Below, piece by piece: positions 23,176 through 25,836 of a stretch of DNA of 25,836 nucleotides. This stretch comes from an uncultured Oscillospiraceae bacterium (GTDB taxonomy: Bacteria > Bacillota > Clostridia > Oscillospirales > Oscillospiraceae). Every line of letters starts with the position of its first letter. Position 1 is the stretch's first letter. The notes below the pieces were generated by a model that ran no database searches, was not told where the DNA came from, and saw only the letters and a list, made by a program, of their open reading frames with translations. The position numbers were made by a program, and so were the translations under genes. The stretch is from contig CAAERF010000555.1 of NCBI GenBank assembly GCA_900758315.1, forward strand, positions 1 to 25,836, in the 5' to 3' direction.

Positions 23176-25413
23176 TCAGCCACGGGCCCGCTGGACGCCC
23201 AGGACGCCGCGGATGGAGTGGAGCTTTTTCATGACCTTGTCCAGTTCCTCCCGGTTGCGGATGGAGATGACCACGGTAATCAGGGCGAAGCCGTCGGGCA
23301 TGCCCTTGGCGGTGAGGGTGTCCACCCGAATCTGGGCGGCGGACAGGGCCGCGGCCACGTCCAGGAACAGGTTGGTCCGGTCCTTGGCGGAGATTTCCAG
23401 GGTGGTCTGATACAGATCCTGTTCGCTCCGGCCCCAGCTCACCGGCACCCAGCGGCCCTTTTCCGACTCCTTGCGCTTGGCGGGGTCGGCGTTGGGACAG
23501 TCCTGCCGGTGGACGGAGACGCCGTAGCCCCGGGTGATAAAGCCCACCACCGGGTCTCCGGGGACCGGGGTGCAGCACTTGGCGAACTTGACCATACAGT
23601 TGTCCAGTCCATCCACAATGATGCCGTTTTTGGCGTGGTGCTGTTTTTTGGGCGGCGCGGGATCGGCGGGCAGCGAGGTTTTCACGTGGATGGTCTCGCT
23701 CTCCGGCTGGATCAGCTCCTGAAGGGCGTTCTGTTCCTTGCGCTCCCGGGTGATCTGGAGCATCTCGTTGCGGATTCGGTTCACCGCTTTGAGGGCGGTC
23801 ATACCGCCGTAGCCAATGGCGGCGTACAGGTCCTCCAGGCTGTTGAACTGGACCTTTTTCAGGATCCGGGGCAGGACATCCTCGGAGGAGATCATGGCCA
23901 GGGAGAAGCCGGCCCGTTTCAGCTCGGACTCAAAGGCGGCCCGTCCATGGACGATGTTCTCAGGCCGGCGCTCTTTTTTGAACCATTGTCGGATCTTGTT
24001 TCGGGCCTCATTGCTCTTACACAGCTTCATCCAGTCCCGGCTGGGGCCCTTGGCGGACTGGGAGGTGATGATCTCCACGATGTCACCGTTTTTCAGGGTG
24101 GTCTCATAGGGAACGATGCGGCCATTGACCTTGGCGCCGGTCATGTGGTTGCCCACGGCGGAGTGGATGGAGTAGGCGAAGTCGATGGGGGTACTGCCGG
24201 CGGGCAGACCCTTCACCTCGCCACGCGGGGTAAAGACAAAGACCTGGTCGGAGAAGAGGTCCACCTTCAGGGAGCCGACGAATTCCTCAGCGTCGGTGTC
24301 CTCCTGGCTCTCCAGCAGCCGGCGCACCCACTCAAAGGTGTTCTCGGTACCGGTCTGAGTGTTGGCCATGCCCTGCTTATACTTCCAGTGGGCGGCCACG
24401 CCGTACTCTGCCGTCTCGTGCATCTCCCAGGTGCGGATTTGCACCTCAAAGGGGATGCCCTCCCGGCCGATGACGGTGGTGTGAATGGACTGGTAGAGAT
24501 TGGGCTTTGGGGTGGAGATATAGTCCTTGAACCGGCCGGGCACCGGGTTGTACATGTCGTGGATGTGGCCCAGCACGTTGTAGCAGTCGGGGATGGTGTC
24601 CACGATGACCCGGAAGGCCCGCAGGTCGAAGATTTCCTGGAGGTTTTTCTGCTGGGCGAACATCTTCCGGTAGATGGAGTAGATGTGCTTGAGCCGGCCG
24701 GTGATGGTGCACTTGATGTGCTCCTGATCCATCCGGGACTGAATCTTGGCCTTGGTGGAGATCATAAAGGCCTGATCCTGTTCGGCCCGGGCGGCCAGCG
24801 CGTCCTCAATCTCCTGATAGCCGAAGGGGTCCAGATATTTCAGGGACAGGTCCTCCAGCTCCCACTTGATCCGCTGCATGCCCAGCCGGTGGGCGATGGG
24901 AGCGTAGATCTCCAAGGTCTCCCGGGATTTCTCCCGCTGTTTCTGGGAGGTCTGGTACTGCATGGTGCGCATGTTGTGGAGCCGGTCGCAGAGCTTCACC
25001 AGCACCACCCGGATGTCCTTGTTCATGGCCATGAGCATCTTGCGCAGATTTTCCATCTGCTTCTCCTCCATGGACACGTAGTTGATTCGGGTCAGCTTGG
25101 TGACGCCCTCCACCAGGTCGGCGATGGTGGGACTGAACTCCCGGGCCAGATCGTCGTGGGTGACGTCGGTGTCCTCGATGCAGTCGTGGAGGAGGGCGGC
25201 GGCCAGGGACTCCACGTCCAGCTTGAGATCGGCCACGATCTGCGCCACCGCCAGGGGATGAGTGATATAGGGAGAGCCATCCTTTCGCTTCTGCTCCTTG
25301 TGAGCGTCGTTGGCGAACTGGAAGGCTTTGAAAAGAAGCGTTTTATCCAGAGCGGGGTTGTAAGCCAGCACCTGCTGTTCCAGCTCATTGTATTGTTCCA
25401 GAATAGGGTCCAT
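23176..25413 (-). CDS. relA: Bifunctional (p)ppGpp synthetase/hydrolase, RelA/SpoT family
   Basis: A 745-residue long RSH protein, making and degrading the alarmone (p)ppGpp in response to starvation. In order: the HD hydrolase (H52 in THPL, HD at 76-77, ED at 80-81, D143 and N147 in LCDRLHNMRT), the synthetase (FDLRAFRVI with D263, RFKD at 294-297, the KPNLYQSIHTT segment, EVQIRT near 323), TGS (about 388-450), a zinc-finger/helical part with FAKCCTPVPGDPV, and a C-terminal ACT domain (about 667-745). RFKD rather than the acidic ExDD of monofunctional RelA indicates both activities. The length is typical. AAAGGAGG precedes the ATG. It directly follows recJ (34-base gap); apt, which usually lies between them, is missing. 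Confidence 0.97.
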   Translation of the reverse strand: MDPILEQYNELEQQVLAYNPALDKTLLFKAFQFANDAHKEQKRKDGSPYITHPLAVAQIVADLKLDVESLAAALLHDCIEDTDVTHDDLAREFSPTIADLVEGVTKLTRINYVSMEEKQMENLRKMLMAMNKDIRVVLVKLCDRLHNMRTMQYQTSQKQREKSRETLEIYAPIAHRLGMQRIKWELEDLSLKYLDPFGYQEIEDALAARAEQDQAFMISTKAKIQSRMDQEHIKCTITGRLKHIYSIYRKMFAQQKNLQEIFDLRAFRVIVDTIPDCYNVLGHIHDMYNPVPGRFKDYISTPKPNLYQSIHTTVIGREGIPFEVQIRTWEMHETAEYGVAAHWKYKQGMANTQTGTENTFEWVRRLLESQEDTDAEEFVGSLKVDLFSDQVFVFTPRGEVKGLPAGSTPIDFAYSIHSAVGNHMTGAKVNGRIVPYETTLKNGDIVEIITSQSAKGPSRDWMKLCKSNEARNKIRQWFKKERRPENIVHGRAAFESELKRAGFSLAMISSEDVLPRILKKVQFNSLEDLYAAIGYGGMTALKAVNRIRNEMLQITRERKEQNALQELIQPESETIHVKTSLPADPAPPKKQHHAKNGIIVDGLDNCMVKFAKCCTPVPGDPVVGFITRGYGVSVHRQDCPNADPAKRKESEKGRWVPVSWGRSEQDLYQTTLEISAKDRTNLFLDVAAALSAAQIRVDTLTAKGMPDGFALITVVISIRNREELDKVMKKLHSIRGVLGVQRARG

Positions 25414-25447
25414 GAAAACGCCTCCTTTTCTATCTAAACCAGTGAGA

Positions 25448-25836
25448 TTATTCGTTCAACTGCTGCCGCAGCCGGCGCAGGATGTCAGAGTCGTCCAGGT
25501 TGACCTTTTCGTCCACCTGGCGCAGGGTGATCCGCAGTTGTTCCGACTCTACGTACAGATCGATAAGGCCCCGTTCCTGCATCACGTCCAGACAGATCAT
25601 GGTGCGGGAGCAGCCGCTGGGGAGCCCGAAGGCCCGGGCGATTTTGTCTGACAGCATCAATGGCGGCTCGGTGATGGGGCCCTGGCGGGCGCACCGGGCC
25701 AGATAGCGCCAGGTGGCCACGAAATCCTGCCGCTGAGGCAGCAGGCGCAGCAGCTCCCGGTTGGTGAGGGAATCGCCGGCCCGGAAGCGCTGGTACAGCC
25801 GGAGCTCCAGCATAGCGGGGGACAGGGAGCGGCGGA
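25448..25836 (-). CDS. recJ: C-terminal part of single-stranded-DNA exonuclease RecJ
   Basis: An open frame runs through the right edge, so only the last ~129 codons are seen; the ATG at 25813 is internal because the frame stays open upstream of it. The segment RQDFVATWRYLARCARQG... followed by helical blocks around MLSDKIARAFGLPS and CLDVMQERGLIDLY and a charged ...RRLRQQLNE tail resembles the winged-helix-like C-terminal extension of Firmicutes RecJ. The catalytic DHH region lies outside the window, so identification leans on this region plus the recJ-(apt)-relA order known from Bacillus and Clostridium. RecJ degrades 5' ssDNA in recombination and mismatch repair. Confidence 0.65.
   Translation of the reverse strand, partial: RRSLSPAMLELRLYQRFRAGDSLTNRELLRLLPQRQDFVATWRYLARCARQGPITEPPLMLSDKIARAFGLPSGCSRTMICLDVMQERGLIDLYVESEQLRITLRQVDEKVNLDDSDILRRLRQQLNE

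Noticed and set aside
23164..25437. A 757-codon open frame on the plus strand, opposite relA
   Set aside because: It lies entirely antisense to a clear RSH gene. The translation is dominated by G, V, L, H, D and Q with no recognisable domain; this is the usual by-product of GC-rich third positions.

Overview
The window looks like a chromosomal segment of a GC-rich, gut-type Clostridia, most likely of the Oscillospiraceae (Flavonifractor / Lawsonibacter / Oscillibacter-like). The reasons are strong AGGAGG-type ribosome binding sites, a SpoVB/MurJ-like flippase, clostridial HemZ, the recJ-relA-dtd-MBL-hemZ gene order of Firmicutes, and a surface protein with an NPKTG sorting signal and Cys/His repeats. 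The genus is an inference; no rRNA is present. I saw no tRNA, rRNA, CRISPR array, transposase or phage gene.

Layout. 1-3.7 kb (minus strand): the start of a lipid-carrier flippase gene (cut by the window edge), then a purine salvage pair, an MTA/SAH/5'-deoxyadenosine-type deaminase and a purine nucleoside phosphorylase, with a promoter at 3650-3678. 3.9-7.4 kb (minus): a cysteine desulfurase, then mtaB (tRNA methylthiotransferase) translationally coupled to a DUF554 membrane protein. 7.9-10.7 kb (plus): a compact operon of yfbR (5'-deoxynucleotidase), an ACT-domain protein, its UPF0210/DUF711 partner and a LOG-family phosphoribohydrolase-like protein, ending at a strong bidirectional terminator. 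10.9-14.1 kb (minus): a 1094-residue cell-wall-anchored protein with four lamin-tail domains and a beta-propeller-like region. 14.5-15.2 kb: an AT-richer HhH-GPD DNA glycosylase, probably acquired. 15.5-17.3 kb: a marR-MATE efflux operon with a clear promoter and operator candidate. 17.5-18.4 kb: an Mrp/NBP35 Fe-S ATPase with a duplicated Cys-rich tail. 18.5-25.8 kb (minus): a long conserved housekeeping cluster read as recJ (partial) - relA - yitT - dtd - MBL hydrolase - hemZ - nucleoside kinase.

The most interesting signal is not a gene. Five intergenic loci (about 3747-3946, 5155-5309, 7556-7888, 15365-15462, 17406-17510) are mosaics built from a shared set of about eight short palindromes in different orders and orientations. 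Between copies, the two arms of a stem change together (at least seven compensatory pairs), so base pairing appears to be conserved. Three of the arrays begin 1-5 bases after a stop codon. In two cases an ordinary terminator-like hairpin lies farther downstream, so the arrays are probably transcribed as 3'-UTR structure. One array is a candidate long leader for yfbR. I found no description of this family in what I can recall, but I could not search.
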